Shown here: positions 1 to 8,574 of the stretch, piece after piece
Numbering within the stretch: position 1 is the stretch's first letter
Layout: every line of letters begins with the position of its first letter
Origin: Spirochaetota bacterium
Lineage (GTDB): Bacteria > Spirochaetota > UBA4802 > UBA5550
DNA length: 64,000 nt
Direction: 5' to 3'
Assembly: GCA_025457915.1 (NCBI GenBank)
Contig: JALOTL010000002.1
Span: 184,758 to 248,757, forward strand
Notes under the pieces: model-generated
Databases searched by the model: none
What the model was told of the DNA's origin: nothing
What the model saw: the letters and a program-made list of their open reading frames with translations, nothing else
Translations under genes and position numbers: made by a program

Positions 1-456
1 GACCTTCATAAAAAATTTACCGGGGCCGACAACGGAAGGATACTCGAAAACGCCGTGTACGTGGCGGAATCAATCAAAAAGGGCGTTCTGCCCAGGGAGA
101 TGTGGATAAGGACGCCGCTGATTCCCGGAGCCACGGACAGGCACGACAATATTTCCGGGATAGGAGGGTTTATCGCGGAAAAATTGGGCGGCCAGGTGAC
201 CAGGTGGGAGCTATGCGCTTTCAACAACCTTTGCAGGGACAAATACGGAAGGTTGGGCCTGGACTGGCAATTTTCCGATACGCGACTTCTTTCAAAGGAA
301 GAGATGGAACATTTTGCGGATACAGCCAGGAAATCCGGGGTGGATCCCGGCATTGTTTCCTGGAGCGGACCCGTAAGATTTAAAGATGACGACCTGCTGG
401 GCGGAAAGGCAGTCGAGGAAAACCTGATCGCGGACAAGACCAAAGACATATGCTGA
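1..456 (+). CDS. Glycyl-radical enzyme activating protein, C-terminal part (5' end outside window)
   Basis: The reading frame is open from the first base, so the protein is cut by the window edge and only about 151 C-terminal residues are visible. Near the start, HKKFTG followed by NGRILEN matches the HkkyTG...N..ILeN segment of pyruvate formate-lyase activating enzymes. Further on, TPLIPGATD...NI and WELCAFNNLCRDKYGRLG match the C-terminal region of radical-SAM glycyl-radical activases. The family uses a [4Fe-4S] cluster and S-adenosylmethionine to place a glycyl radical on a partner enzyme. The CxxxCxxC cluster motif would lie upstream of the window, so it cannot be checked, and the partner enzyme is not visible. 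It ends 26 bases before the next gene on the same strand. Confidence 0.8.
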   Translation, partial: DLHKKFTGADNGRILENAVYVAESIKKGVLPREMWIRTPLIPGATDRHDNISGIGGFIAEKLGGQVTRWELCAFNNLCRDKYGRLGLDWQFSDTRLLSKEEMEHFADTARKSGVDPGIVSWSGPVRFKDDDLLGGKAVEENLIADKTKDIC

Positions 457-482
457 AAAACTTTTATTGAAGGGTTAAGGAT

Positions 483-1328
483 ATGACATTTGAAAAAACC
501 ATGAATGAAGAGATTATAGCGGCCATGTCGCCGGACGAAAAAATAGGGCTTGTGTCCACGATCAGCCCGGAGGGGCTGCCCCACATCACGCTCATAACGA
601 CCATAAAACCACTGGGCAATTCCAGAATGGCCCTCGGCGAATTTTCATACGGACTCAGCAAGCGCTACATGAAAGAAAGGAACAGCATCGGCTTTCTTAT
701 CATGACCCTTGACAAGAAGATGATCAGGGGAAAGGCGAAATGGGCGGAAAGCAGAAACGAGGGCCCGGAGTACGACATGCTCAATAAAATACCGATGTTC
801 AGGTACAATACCTATTTCGGAATCAATACGGTTCATTACCTTGATGTGATCGGCGCTGCGGGTCCGGAAAAACTGCCTGTCGCGGGAATTGCCGCTTCAT
901 CATTAAAGACTATGCTTGTCAGAGGTGGGGCCGGATCGGGCCTTTCGGAACCTGCGATGAAACGGTTTGCGATGGACCTCGTGAACGAATTCGGGTCGGT
1001 TAAATTCATTTCTTTCATCGGGGGAGACGGCTTCCCGGTTCTCATTCCCGTGATACAGGCACTTGCCTCCAGTCAGGGCAGGCTGGTTTTAAACACGGGG
1101 CCTTATAGCGGCGAGCTGACAGCCATACCGGAAGGGACTGCTGTCGCGGTTTACTGCATGAACATGAAGATGGAAAGCGTTCTCGTGAGGGGCTTTTGGA
1201 AGGGCGTGAAAAGAATACGCGGCATAAAGGCCGCCACCGTTGACGTCAACTGGGTATACAATTCCATGCCGCCCTCGCACGGCCAGGTGTATCCGGAAAT
1301 ACCCATGAATGCCGTTATGAATTTCTGA
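483..1328 (+). CDS. Pyridoxamine 5'-phosphate oxidase-like FMN-binding split-barrel protein, apparently two-domain
   Basis: This is a 281-residue protein. Its N-terminal half contains EKIGLVSTISPEGLPHIT, the typical first strands of the PNPOx-like split barrel. A second segment around residues 165-210 (GSVKFISFIGGDGFPVLIPV) has the same strand-turn-strand pattern, which suggests two tandem barrels or a barrel plus a degenerate copy. Members bind FMN or related cofactors and act as small oxidoreductases, but the substrate cannot be told from sequence. The ATG follows AAGG at a suitable distance. It lies in the same orientation as the activase fragment upstream and the cysteine-cluster gene downstream, perhaps one transcription unit. 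Confidence 0.65.
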   Translation: MTFEKTMNEEIIAAMSPDEKIGLVSTISPEGLPHITLITTIKPLGNSRMALGEFSYGLSKRYMKERNSIGFLIMTLDKKMIRGKAKWAESRNEGPEYDMLNKIPMFRYNTYFGINTVHYLDVIGAAGPEKLPVAGIAASSLKTMLVRGGAGSGLSEPAMKRFAMDLVNEFGSVKFISFIGGDGFPVLIPVIQALASSQGRLVLNTGPYSGELTAIPEGTAVAVYCMNMKMESVLVRGFWKGVKRIRGIKAATVDVNWVYNSMPPSHGQVYPEIPMNAVMNF

Positions 1329-1384
1329 GTATACCCTGTAAAAAACGCCGCATTGCCCGATCCGATGCCCGGCGGGAGGATTCC

Positions 1385-1906
1385 ATGATGCAAAATGAAG
1401 TATTGCCTTCTTCCATATCGCTGTACCTGGGCCTTCTGGAAAAAATCGATGCCTTTGAGAAGGCGCTTTTGGAAAAATACGGGGAACATATCTCATGCAG
1501 AAAGGGATGCAGCGAATGCTGCGTCCTTGAATCGGTTTTTCCAATCGAGGCCTTCATGATGCGGCGCGCTGTCACGGATCTTGCGCCAGAAGAGAGAACC
1601 GCTGTCAGGGAGAACTCCGAAAACCGCCGGGAACAATGCGTTTTTCTTGAAGGCGGGAATTGCATGATCTACGGAAGCAGGCCGGTGATCTGCAGAACGC
1701 ACGGATACCCCATAGAGATGGACGGGGAAGTCGATTTCTGCTTGAAGAACTTCAAGGGCCTCGCGGGTATCGACGGGGATTCGATACTCGATCTCGAGCT
1801 GCTCAACACGATGATCGCGGCGATAAACCTCAGGTTCGTCAATGAAACCGATGATGATTTTTTTCGAAGGGACAGGGTGCCTCTTGCCGAGATCCTTTCG
1901 GATTAA
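1385..1906 (+). CDS. YkgJ-family cysteine-cluster protein
   Basis: The product has 173 residues. A cysteine cluster (CRKGCSECC near residues 38-46, then CVFLEGGNCMIYGSRPVICRTHG near residues 85-108) matches the YkgJ/UPF0153 family, which is thought to bind zinc or an Fe-S centre. Function is poorly known. In some genomes members are linked to flagellar or protein-modification genes, but nothing here points to a specific role. GGAGGA lies just ahead of the two possible ATG codons at 1385 and 1388. The stop abuts the end of the convergent phosphatase gene with no gap. Confidence 0.75.
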   Translation: MMQNEVLPSSISLYLGLLEKIDAFEKALLEKYGEHISCRKGCSECCVLESVFPIEAFMMRRAVTDLAPEERTAVRENSENRREQCVFLEGGNCMIYGSRPVICRTHGYPIEMDGEVDFCLKNFKGLAGIDGDSILDLELLNTMIAAINLRFVNETDDDFFRRDRVPLAEILSD

Positions 1907-3241
1907 TCAGTCTTTTTTTATTACCAGGAAGGTCACATCGTCGATCTCCCTGTATTTGACAAGCTCATCCTGTATGAGTTTTTTTATTTCATCAGCGCTG
2001 CGGCCACCGTTTTCCTTTAAAAGGTCTATGAGTTTTTTCTTGGTGAAGGGGGTGTTGCTTTTATCGAGGGCGTCGATGAGTCCGTCGGTATACAGCAGCA
2101 GGGCGTCGCCAGGGTTCATCGTCATTGCGGTGTTGACGAGCATGCCGCCTATCTCCTCCTTCAGTCCGATCCACATCCCGTTGGGCTTTATGATTTCGAT
2201 GCTTCCCGACCCGGACCGGAACATGAGCATGTCCTCGTGCATCCCGGAGTAGATGATCCTGTTGCCGGGTTCGAAGGAAAGGGCGATTATGGTCATGTGC
2301 TTGTCTTCCTTCAGCTGCCTGATGCTCGCATATATGCTCCTGTTGATCCTTTTTAAAAGGTTGGCCGGAGATATCAGGGGATGGTTTGTAACCATTACCC
2401 TGACCGCGGTCTGCACCATCATCATGACAAGGCCTGCGGGCACCCCGTGTCCGGTAACGTCTCCGATCAGCACCCAGTTCCTCTCGCCGGCATTTATCAC
2501 GTCGTAGTAGTCGCCGCCGATCTCCGCCGCCGGCTCCATGAAGGCGGAAATGCTGTAGCCCGGCAGCGTCGGTTCGCCGGGCAGAAGCACGGTCTGGATT
2601 TTTTTCGCCAGCTCCATCTCGCCCCACAGGGCGTCCCTTACCTTTTCAGCCATCCTCTTCGCGAGCTTCAGGTCGTCCCTCTGGTGCCTGAACTGCGATG
2701 AGAGGTATGATATGAACACGGTGCAGGGGAGGTAGCACATAATGATGAAGGCCTCGAATATGAAATTTCCCTTCTGGTTGTAGTGCTTGATCGCAACATA
2801 TGAAATGATCAGCTGGATTACTACTGTAGCAAGGGAGATCGCCAGGGCCTGGTAAATCCTGATATAGCCTGCGAACATGAAAATAAGGCCCAGTATCGCG
2901 AAATACATTGCCACTGACCTGATCTCGCCGAGAAAAAACACCCAGAAAGCGTAAAATAAAAGCCATACGCAGAACTGGGTGAAAAATATAGTATAAGCGA
3001 ATTTTTTTGTGATTTCCTTTTTGAGCAGTGTAATGGCGCTGAAAATGATTACGGACAATAGGGAAAAAGACAGTATAAGTATTATATCAAAATAACTGGA
3101 GGTGCTGAAGCCCAGCCACTTCGCTATAAGTGTGGCAATCTGGCTGAAGACATAACAGATGAAAACATAGAAATTGTTTCTGACAATTATTTTTTTTCTT
3201 CTTTTGTTCCTGGGTTTATCTTGAAAAATTTTCTCTTCCAT
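1907..3241 (-). CDS. Membrane-anchored SpoIIE/PP2C-type serine phosphatase
   Basis: The protein has 444 residues. A basic N-terminus is followed by about six hydrophobic segments (residues 25-190), a short helical linker (KRMAEKVRDALWGEMELAKKIQ) and a PP2C-SpoIIE domain over the last ~230 residues. The metal-binding signatures are intact: IGGDYYD, GDVTGHGVPAGL, LLLYTDGLIDA and DDVTFLVI. Such proteins dephosphorylate anti-sigma-factor antagonists in partner-switching pathways, or act in bacterial two-component-like signalling. No antagonist or anti-sigma gene is adjacent. It is one of three SpoIIE phosphatases in the window, with different sensory modules (membrane, cNMP-binding, PAS). Confidence 0.88.
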   Translation of the reverse strand: MEEKIFQDKPRNKRRKKIIVRNNFYVFICYVFSQIATLIAKWLGFSTSSYFDIILILSFSLLSVIIFSAITLLKKEITKKFAYTIFFTQFCVWLLFYAFWVFFLGEIRSVAMYFAILGLIFMFAGYIRIYQALAISLATVVIQLIISYVAIKHYNQKGNFIFEAFIIMCYLPCTVFISYLSSQFRHQRDDLKLAKRMAEKVRDALWGEMELAKKIQTVLLPGEPTLPGYSISAFMEPAAEIGGDYYDVINAGERNWVLIGDVTGHGVPAGLVMMMVQTAVRVMVTNHPLISPANLLKRINRSIYASIRQLKEDKHMTIIALSFEPGNRIIYSGMHEDMLMFRSGSGSIEIIKPNGMWIGLKEEIGGMLVNTAMTMNPGDALLLYTDGLIDALDKSNTPFTKKKLIDLLKENGGRSADEIKKLIQDELVKYREIDDVTFLVIKKD

Positions 3242-3510
3242 GGATTTTCGTAGAAGTTTTAAAGGAGATTTTCACATCATATCATAAAAAAATAATTAGT
3301 CAAACATAAAAAGGAAATTTTCAGCATTGAACTGTTTCCTGCCGGTTTTCGACTTTTTCCATGGCGCCCCGGTTGAATCAATCCGCTATTTTTTGACAGG
3401 TCCGGAGTCTGTTGATATATTTTATACATAAAACATCATCTTTGAAGATATTTTTATTGATATAAATCGATGTGATTATTCCTATGGCTTTTTAGCTGGA
3501 AAGAAAGTTT

Positions 3511-3747
3511 GTGAATAATGACCGCGATGAATACGGATTTATGAGGGACTTGATGATCGGTGAATTGATGATAAAAGACGCTGTTATAACGACCGAACAG
3601 CTTGAACAGGCTCTTGTGCTGCAGAATAATTCGGCGCAGTACAGGGGGGAGAAGATCGGCCGCATCTTCATCAACCTGGGCTGGCTGGAACCGCACAAGC
3701 TGGTCAAGTACCTGATCATCCAGGGCCGTTACGAGGGCTTCCTCTAA
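3511..3747 (+). CDS. Small stand-alone MshEN-like (GspE/PilB N-terminal) domain protein
   Basis: The product is 78 residues. The pattern LMIGELMIKDAVITTEQLEQALVLQ...GEKIGRIFINLGWLEPHKL matches the MshEN / type II secretion ATPase N-domain (LGelLvekglit.eqLeeAL..Q....lGe.Lv.lG). In MshE this fold binds cyclic di-GMP. Here it stands alone without an ATPase. The start is taken as GTG 3511 because GGAAAG sits 8 bases upstream; ATG 3541 would give a shorter form. The preceding ~270 bases are AT-rich and hold no gene. With an HD-GYP protein elsewhere in the window, c-di-GMP binding is plausible but inferred. Confidence 0.65.
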   Translation: MNNDRDEYGFMRDLMIGELMIKDAVITTEQLEQALVLQNNSAQYRGEKIGRIFINLGWLEPHKLVKYLIIQGRYEGFL

Positions 3748-3804
3748 TATCCGTCCTTCCGCCCCTTCTGATATCACCTTCAGCTTTTTCATACGCTAAT
3801 GTTC

Positions 3805-3833
3805 TTGACTGGACCGCGATACCGGGGGATAAT
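3805..3833 (+). promoter_or_regulatory. Sigma-70-like promoter for the NCS2 permease gene
   Basis: TTGACT (3805-3810) and GATAAT (3828-3833) are separated by exactly 17 bases. Each differs from the consensus hexamer at one position. Transcription would start near 3840, giving a leader of about 25 bases before the ATG at 3865. No purine-riboswitch structure fits in so short a leader. Confidence 0.55.
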
Positions 3834-3864
3834 ATGCGCATTCACTGGGAGGGGTGGCTGAAGA

Positions 3865-5208
3865 ATGGAAGCGGTAAAAAGATATTTTCGATTCGAGGAG
3901 CTCGGGACCGATTATAAAAAAGAGGTGATAGGGGGGATCACCACCTTCATCACCATGGCATATATAATCATCGTCAATCCGAAAATACTCGAGGCGGCCG
4001 GGATACCCTTCGGCCCCTCGATGGTCGCGACCATCATAACGGCTTCTTTCGGGACCCTGCTCATGGGCGTTTACGCTAAAAGACCGTTCGCCATCGCACC
4101 GTACATGGGGGAAAACGCCTTCATCGCCTATACCGTTGTGAAGGTCCTCGGGTTCAGCTGGCAGACGGCGCTCGGCGCTATATTCCTGGGCGGGTTGATG
4201 TTCACGGTCCTCACTGTTTTCAGGATCAGGTCATGGCTTGCCAATTCGATATCCCGGGGAATGAAAATAGCGTTTGCCGTCGGCATAGGACTTTTCCTTG
4301 CATTCATAGGACTGAACGAATCGGGCATCATAAAGATCGGGAACCCGGGGGCGCCCGTTCATGTAGGTAACCTTCACCAGCCTGCGGTCCTGCTTGCCGT
4401 GCTCGGCTTTCTCGTCATCGCTTTCATGATGATAAGGAGGATCAGGGGCTCGATGCTCATCGGGATACTGGGCGTTACCTTCATCGCGATAGTCCTCCAG
4501 ATCGCTGTCCCGTTCCTGACGGGAACGGATCCGGGACTTATGAAAATTCCTGATGAATTCGTCAGCCTGCCGCCGAGCCTTGAGCCGGTTTTTCTGAAAA
4601 TGGACATAACCGGCGCCCTGAGCTGGGGTTTCTTTTCCGTGATACTCACGGTCTTCGTGATGGATTTTGTGGATACCATGGGCACCCTGATCGGGCTTTC
4701 ATACAGGGCCGGGCTGCTTGACGAGAACGGTGAGCTCCCGGAGATTGAGAAGCCCATGCTTTGCGACGCGCTTGCCACTGTAGCCGGCGCCCTTTTCGGG
4801 ACGACGACCGCCGGGGCCTTTATCGAATCCGCATCGGGAATAGAGGCGGGGGGCAGGTCCGGATTCTCTGCAGTAGTGACGGCGGCGCTGTTCCTCCTCG
4901 CCCTGTTTTTTTCGCCTCTTTTCGCAATCATTCCGCCTTATGCCTACGGCCCCGCCCTCATCATCGTAGGCATGCTGATGATCGCGCCCATAAGGGACGT
5001 GAAATTCGACGATCTTTCGGAGCTGGTCCCGGTTTTTACAACGATAGTTCTCATGTGCTTCACCTACAACATAGGCATAGGGATGACCGGCGGATTCGTT
5101 GTTTATCCAGTCATGAAGCTCGTCTCGGGGAAGGGCCGCGAGATAAGCCCGGGGAGCTGGCTGCTTTTTGCTTTTTCAGTGCTGTTTTTTATTTTTTATC
5201 CATTTTAA
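3865..5208 (+). CDS. NCS2-family purine (guanine/hypoxanthine/adenine) permease
   Basis: This 447-residue protein has about 12-13 hydrophobic segments and should be an inner-membrane H+-coupled nucleobase importer of the AzgA/PbuG subgroup. Recognisable elements are ITTFITMAYIIIVNP near the N-terminus, FVMDFVDTMGTLIG in the middle and TTTAGAFIESASGIEAGGRSG near residue 315. These correspond to the conserved substrate-site segments of this branch (E-S-A-[SA]-G and neighbouring residues). GAGGGG lies upstream of the start. The predicted promoter is directly upstream, so it is probably transcribed alone or with the DUF4321 gene that follows after 124 bases. Confidence 0.9.
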   Translation: MEAVKRYFRFEELGTDYKKEVIGGITTFITMAYIIIVNPKILEAAGIPFGPSMVATIITASFGTLLMGVYAKRPFAIAPYMGENAFIAYTVVKVLGFSWQTALGAIFLGGLMFTVLTVFRIRSWLANSISRGMKIAFAVGIGLFLAFIGLNESGIIKIGNPGAPVHVGNLHQPAVLLAVLGFLVIAFMMIRRIRGSMLIGILGVTFIAIVLQIAVPFLTGTDPGLMKIPDEFVSLPPSLEPVFLKMDITGALSWGFFSVILTVFVMDFVDTMGTLIGLSYRAGLLDENGELPEIEKPMLCDALATVAGALFGTTTAGAFIESASGIEAGGRSGFSAVVTAALFLLALFFSPLFAIIPPYAYGPALIIVGMLMIAPIRDVKFDDLSELVPVFTTIVLMCFTYNIGIGMTGGFVVYPVMKLVSGKGREISPGSWLLFAFSVLFFIFYPF

Positions 5209-5275
5209 GGGTGCATGGATTCGGCGGTTTTTGTGAATCGGGGATCGAAGATGATTCCATGCTTAAAAAATAATC

Positions 5276-5306
5276 TTGACAATATGGGGGTAGTGATGAA
5301 TATGCT
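5276..5306 (+). promoter_or_regulatory. Possible promoter upstream of the DUF4321 gene
   Basis: A perfect TTGACA (5276-5281) is followed by a weak TATGCT at 5301-5306 with a 19-base spacer. The -35 is convincing but the -10 and spacing are poor, so this is a tentative call. Confidence 0.3.
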
Positions 5307-5332
5307 TTTTCCCAGTAAGCTAGAAGTGTAAA

Positions 5333-5569
5333 ATGACTTTCGACAGGGCCAATATAGGTTTTTTCATAGCATTCGCGCTTATTGGGGCCATTCTCGGCTC
5401 CGCCCTGGGAACGCTGATAGCAAGGCTCGTACCGGCGCTTTCAATAATAAAGGACAGCCTTACCGGGCCGATTTCCCTGAACCTTGAAATAATAAGCTTC
5501 GGCTTGAATTTAAATCTTTCCGCCGTATTGGGACTTGCCGCAGGCATCCTGATATTCAGGAAGATTTAG
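5333..5569 (+). CDS. DUF4321-domain small membrane protein
   Basis: The product is 78 residues with two hydrophobic segments. It has the DUF4321 layout: an N-terminal helix (IGFFIAFALIGAILGSALGTL), a central loop with SLTGPISLNLEIISFGLNL, and a second helix ending in ILIFRKI. The family is found next to cell-shape and maf/mreB genes in Clostridia, spirochaetes and deltaproteobacteria, but has no assigned function. It precedes the ribosomal S2 operon with a ~200-base gap that carries hairpins, so co-transcription is uncertain. Confidence 0.75.
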   Translation: MTFDRANIGFFIAFALIGAILGSALGTLIARLVPALSIIKDSLTGPISLNLEIISFGLNLNLSAVLGLAAGILIFRKI

Positions 5570-5588
5570 GCCGCACCCGCGGCTATCC

Positions 5589-5700
5589 TTCGTGCAGTTA
5601 AAATGCACGAATTAAATCGGTCATGAGACCGGTTGCCTCCTTCATATGTGAAAAGGCAATAATCTCTACAGGACCATTACACCTCCGGAAGTTTTCCGGA
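5589..5700 (+). promoter_or_regulatory. Hairpin-rich leader upstream of rpsB
   Basis: Three perfect inverted repeats sit in the 200 bases before rpsB. The first is an 8-bp stem with a 7-base loop (5589-5596 with 5604-5611). The second is a 5-bp stem with a 4-base loop, extendable by two pairs (5618-5622 with 5627-5631). The third is a 7-bp stem with a 3-base loop (5684-5690 with 5694-5700). None is followed by a proper U-run. Ribosomal protein operon leaders often carry such structure for autoregulation, and S2 represses rpsB-tsf in E. coli. Whether this leader does so is an inference. Confidence 0.35.
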
Positions 5701-5773
5701 TGGTTGATGAATGCCCCTGCGCGATGCGTCCGGGCTGAATAATGTAAATTAATAATTACAGGGGGTAATGTAA

Positions 5774-6595
5774 TTGTCAGTAATATCAATGAAGGCATTG
5801 CTTGAGTCCGGAGTTCATTTCGGACACCAGACGAGAAGATGGAACCCGAAGATGTCCCAGTTTATTTTCACTGCGAGAAACGGAATCCATATCATCGATC
5901 TTCAAAAGACCATGCAGAGGCTGAAAGTGGCGTATGCCGGCATGAAGGACCTGGCCGCGAAGGGCGGAAGGATTTTATTCGTCGGGACCAAGAAGCAGGC
6001 GCAGTCCGCGATAGTGGAGTACGCGGAAAAATGCGGCATGTTCTACGTTTCCGAAAGGTGGCTGGGCGGCCTGCTCACCAATTTTCACACGGTGAGCAAC
6101 TCGATAAGGAGGCTCAAGGACCTCGAGGTGATGAAGGAAAAGGACAGCTGGGAGGCCGAGACGAAGAAGGAGATCCTGGACCTGCAGAGGGAGCTCGACA
6201 AGAAAAACAAGATCCTGTCCGGCATCAAGAACATGAACAAGCTTCCGGACGCGCTTTTCATAATAGATCCGAAAAGGGAAACCATTGCGGTAAGGGAGGC
6301 CAGGAGCCTGGGAATACCCATCTTCGCGGTCGTCGATACGAACTGCAACCCGGACGAGATAGATTTTCCGGTTCCCGGAAACGACGACGCGATCAGGGCC
6401 ATAGCCCTTTTCCTCGACGTCATGTCGAGGGCCATCATGGAGGGCCAGTCCGGCGGACAGGGGGATGATGTCGTAGCCGAGGACATTATCGAGGATGGCG
6501 ATTCCGCCGAAGAGGCAGTCGAGGATGTCCCTGCAGTGAAGCCGGAGAAAAAAGAAGCGGCGGCGGCAGACAGCGAGTACAGCGAAGAGGAATAA
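5774..6595 (+). CDS. rpsB: 30S ribosomal protein S2
   Basis: The protein has 273 residues and starts [21 protein letters not shown], the hallmark S2 N-terminus. The coiled-coil region follows, then [12 protein letters not shown] and the [19 protein letters not shown] block. The start is TTG 5774, supported by GGGGG upstream and by homologues that begin M-V-I-[ST]-MK; ATG 5789 would remove five conserved residues. The C-terminus carries an acidic, low-complexity tail of about 45 residues beyond the usual end. It is the first gene of an eight-gene cluster. Essentially all its arginine codons are AGG or AGA, a useful baseline for the island further on. Confidence 0.97.
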   Translation: MSVISMKALLESGVHFGHQTRRWNPKMSQFIFTARNGIHIIDLQKTMQRLKVAYAGMKDLAAKGGRILFVGTKKQAQSAIVEYAEKCGMFYVSERWLGGLLTNFHTVSNSIRRLKDLEVMKEKDSWEAETKKEILDLQRELDKKNKILSGIKNMNKLPDALFIIDPKRETIAVREARSLGIPIFAVVDTNCNPDEIDFPVPGNDDAIRAIALFLDVMSRAIMEGQSGGQGDDVVAEDIIEDGDSAEEAVEDVPAVKPEKKEAAAADSEYSEEE

Positions 6596-6646
6596 AATTG
6601 ATCCCCGGGGGATTCAATCACAACAGAAAATTCAAGGAGTCTTAAA

Positions 6647-7243
6647 GTGGCAGATATAACAAGCGAACAGATCAAAGAGCTGAGGGACAAGACCCAGGCC
6701 GGCATGATGGATTGCAAGAAGGCGCTCCAGGAAACCGGCGGCGACATGGAGAAGGCCGTTGAATACCTCAGGAAGAAGGGCCTGGCATCGGCGGACAAGA
6801 AGATGGGAAGGGAAGTGAACGAAGGCATCATCGCTTCCTACATTCACAGCAACAACAAGATCGGTGTCCTTATCGAGCTCAAGACCGTCACCGATTTCGT
6901 CGCCAGGAACGAGGACTTCCATGCGCTCGCCAGGGACCTCTGCATGCAGATCGCAGCGGCCAATCCGCTTTACATAAAGATAGAAGACGTGCCGGCGGAT
7001 ATCCAGGACAAGGAAAAGGAGATATACAGGGACCAGATGAAGGATTCCGGGAAGCCTGCCAACGTGGTCGAAAAGATAGTCGAGGGCAAGATGTCCAAGT
7101 TTTACACGGAGGTCTGCCTCCTCGAGCAGGAATTCATCAAGGATCAGAGCATAAAGATCAAGGACATCATAAAAGAAAAGATTTCAACATACGGCGAAAA
7201 CATAGAAGTAGCAAGGTTTACAAGATACCAGATAGGGATGTAA
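6647..7243 (+). CDS. tsf: Translation elongation factor Ts
   Basis: The 198-residue product is the short form of EF-Ts. The N-terminal UBA-like domain (EQIKELRDKTQAGMMDCKKAL) and the TDFVARNEDF core motif that contacts EF-Tu are both present. EF-Ts is the guanine-nucleotide exchange factor of EF-Tu. The start is GTG 6647 with AAGGAG seven bases upstream. The gap to rpsB is 51 bases, and pyrH follows after one base, consistent with one transcript. The length is close to the ~196-200 residues of the compact form, as opposed to ~283 in E. coli. Confidence 0.97.
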   Translation: MADITSEQIKELRDKTQAGMMDCKKALQETGGDMEKAVEYLRKKGLASADKKMGREVNEGIIASYIHSNNKIGVLIELKTVTDFVARNEDFHALARDLCMQIAAANPLYIKIEDVPADIQDKEKEIYRDQMKDSGKPANVVEKIVEGKMSKFYTEVCLLEQEFIKDQSIKIKDIIKEKISTYGENIEVARFTRYQIGM

Positions 7244-7244
7244 C

Positions 7245-7976
7245 ATGTCCCCGGAGAAACAAAAATCCCCTGTTCTGTACAAAAGGATTCTCCTGAAGCT
7301 GAGCGGCGAGGCGCTCGGCGGCGAGTCCGAATCGGGGATCAGCCCGGACGTGCTTTTACGGGTGGCGGAGGAGATCAGGTCCGTCAGGGATCTCGGTATA
7401 GAGCTTGCGCTGGTCGTCGGCGCGGGCAATATATTCAGGGGAAGGGAGGCCGATGCGCTCGGAATACACAGGTCCACTGGCGATTACATGGGCATGCTCG
7501 GCACGGTCATGAATTCAATAGCCCTCGGCGATTTTTTCGACAGGAACGGGGTGCCATCCGTCGTCCTGACGTCCATAAACATGAACGACATAGCCGAACC
7601 CTATACCATAAGATCCGCGAGGGAGCACCTCTCGCGCGGAAAAGTCGTGATAGCCGCGGGCGGCACGGGCCACCCGCATTTTACGACCGATACCGCGGCG
7701 AGCCTCAGGGCGGTTGAACTGGAAGCTGACATACTGCTGAAGGCCACAAGGGTTGATGGCGTCTACACGAGCGATCCGGAGAAGGACCCCTCGGCCGAGA
7801 GGATAGAGGAAATATCCCATATTGAAGTAATGAAGAAACAGCTGAGGGTGATGGACCTCACGTCCGTGTCCCTCTGTATGGACAATAAAATACCGATAAT
7901 AGTATTCAACCTTTTCGACAGCGGCGCCATGGAAAGGATAGCCCGCGGCGAAAGGGTTGGCACACTCATATCCTGA
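7245..7976 (+). CDS. pyrH: UMP kinase
   Basis: The 243-residue protein begins its fold with KRILLKLSGEALGG and continues with VVGAGNIFRG, DYMGMLGTVMN and the GGTGHPHFTTDTAA loop. These are the ATP and UMP binding elements of the bacterial amino-acid-kinase-type UMP kinase, which phosphorylates UMP to UDP. The gene lies between tsf and frr, the near-universal bacterial order. Its stop is 13 bases ahead of the frr ATG. Confidence 0.97.
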   Translation: MSPEKQKSPVLYKRILLKLSGEALGGESESGISPDVLLRVAEEIRSVRDLGIELALVVGAGNIFRGREADALGIHRSTGDYMGMLGTVMNSIALGDFFDRNGVPSVVLTSINMNDIAEPYTIRSAREHLSRGKVVIAAGGTGHPHFTTDTAASLRAVELEADILLKATRVDGVYTSDPEKDPSAERIEEISHIEVMKKQLRVMDLTSVSLCMDNKIPIIVFNLFDSGAMERIARGERVGTLIS

Positions 7977-7989
7977 AAAGGAGAAAGCC

Positions 7990-8547
7990 ATGATAGAAGA
8001 CATCATTTCCGACGTTGACGAGAGGATGAAAAAAAGCATATCCAATTTACAGAAGGAATTCTCAACCATAAGAACGGGCAGGGCCAATCCGGCGATGTTC
8101 GAAGGAGTAAAGGTCGAGGTATATGGAACCCAGATGCCTCTGAACCAGGTGGCCACCATCTCCTGTCCCGAGCCCAGGCTTGTCGTGATACAGCCGTGGG
8201 ACAAGGGAAACATCGGGGAGATAGAGAAATCAATACTTAAATCCGACCTTTCCGTTAACCCGTCCAACGACGGCAACATTATAAGGATACAGATACCGGA
8301 TCTCACGGAAGAAAGAAGGAAGGAATACGTAAAGCTGGCCAAGCAGAAGGCCGAGGAATCGCGCGTCGCGGTGAGGAACATACGCCGTGACGGCAACGAT
8401 ATAATAAAGGAACTTGAAAAGGAAAAAGAGATATCCGAGGATGATTTAAAAAACGCCCAGGCCAGGATACAGAAACTGACGGACAGGTTCATAGAGGATA
8501 TCCAGAAGCTTACCGACAACAAGGAAAGGGAGATACTCAACATCTAG
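7990..8547 (+). CDS. frr: Ribosome recycling factor
   Basis: The start is placed at ATG 7990, giving 185 residues, the standard family length, with AAAAGGAG six to ten bases upstream. A longer frame opening inside pyrH has no ribosome-binding site. Signature stretches include FSTIRTGRANPAMFEGV and VVIQPWDKG, followed by the C-terminal helix of the three-helix bundle. RRF splits post-termination 70S complexes together with EF-G. Confidence 0.97.
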   Translation: MIEDIISDVDERMKKSISNLQKEFSTIRTGRANPAMFEGVKVEVYGTQMPLNQVATISCPEPRLVVIQPWDKGNIGEIEKSILKSDLSVNPSNDGNIIRIQIPDLTEERRKEYVKLAKQKAEESRVAVRNIRRDGNDIIKELEKEKEISEDDLKNAQARIQKLTDRFIEDIQKLTDNKEREILNI

Positions 8548-8574
8548 CGCGTCGCGCGCAAACCCCATAAACTG

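Noticed and set aside
3748..3864. Purine riboswitch ahead of the NCS2 permease
   Set aside because: The predicted leader is about 25 bases, and the conserved purine-aptamer loops are not present in the 117-base gap.
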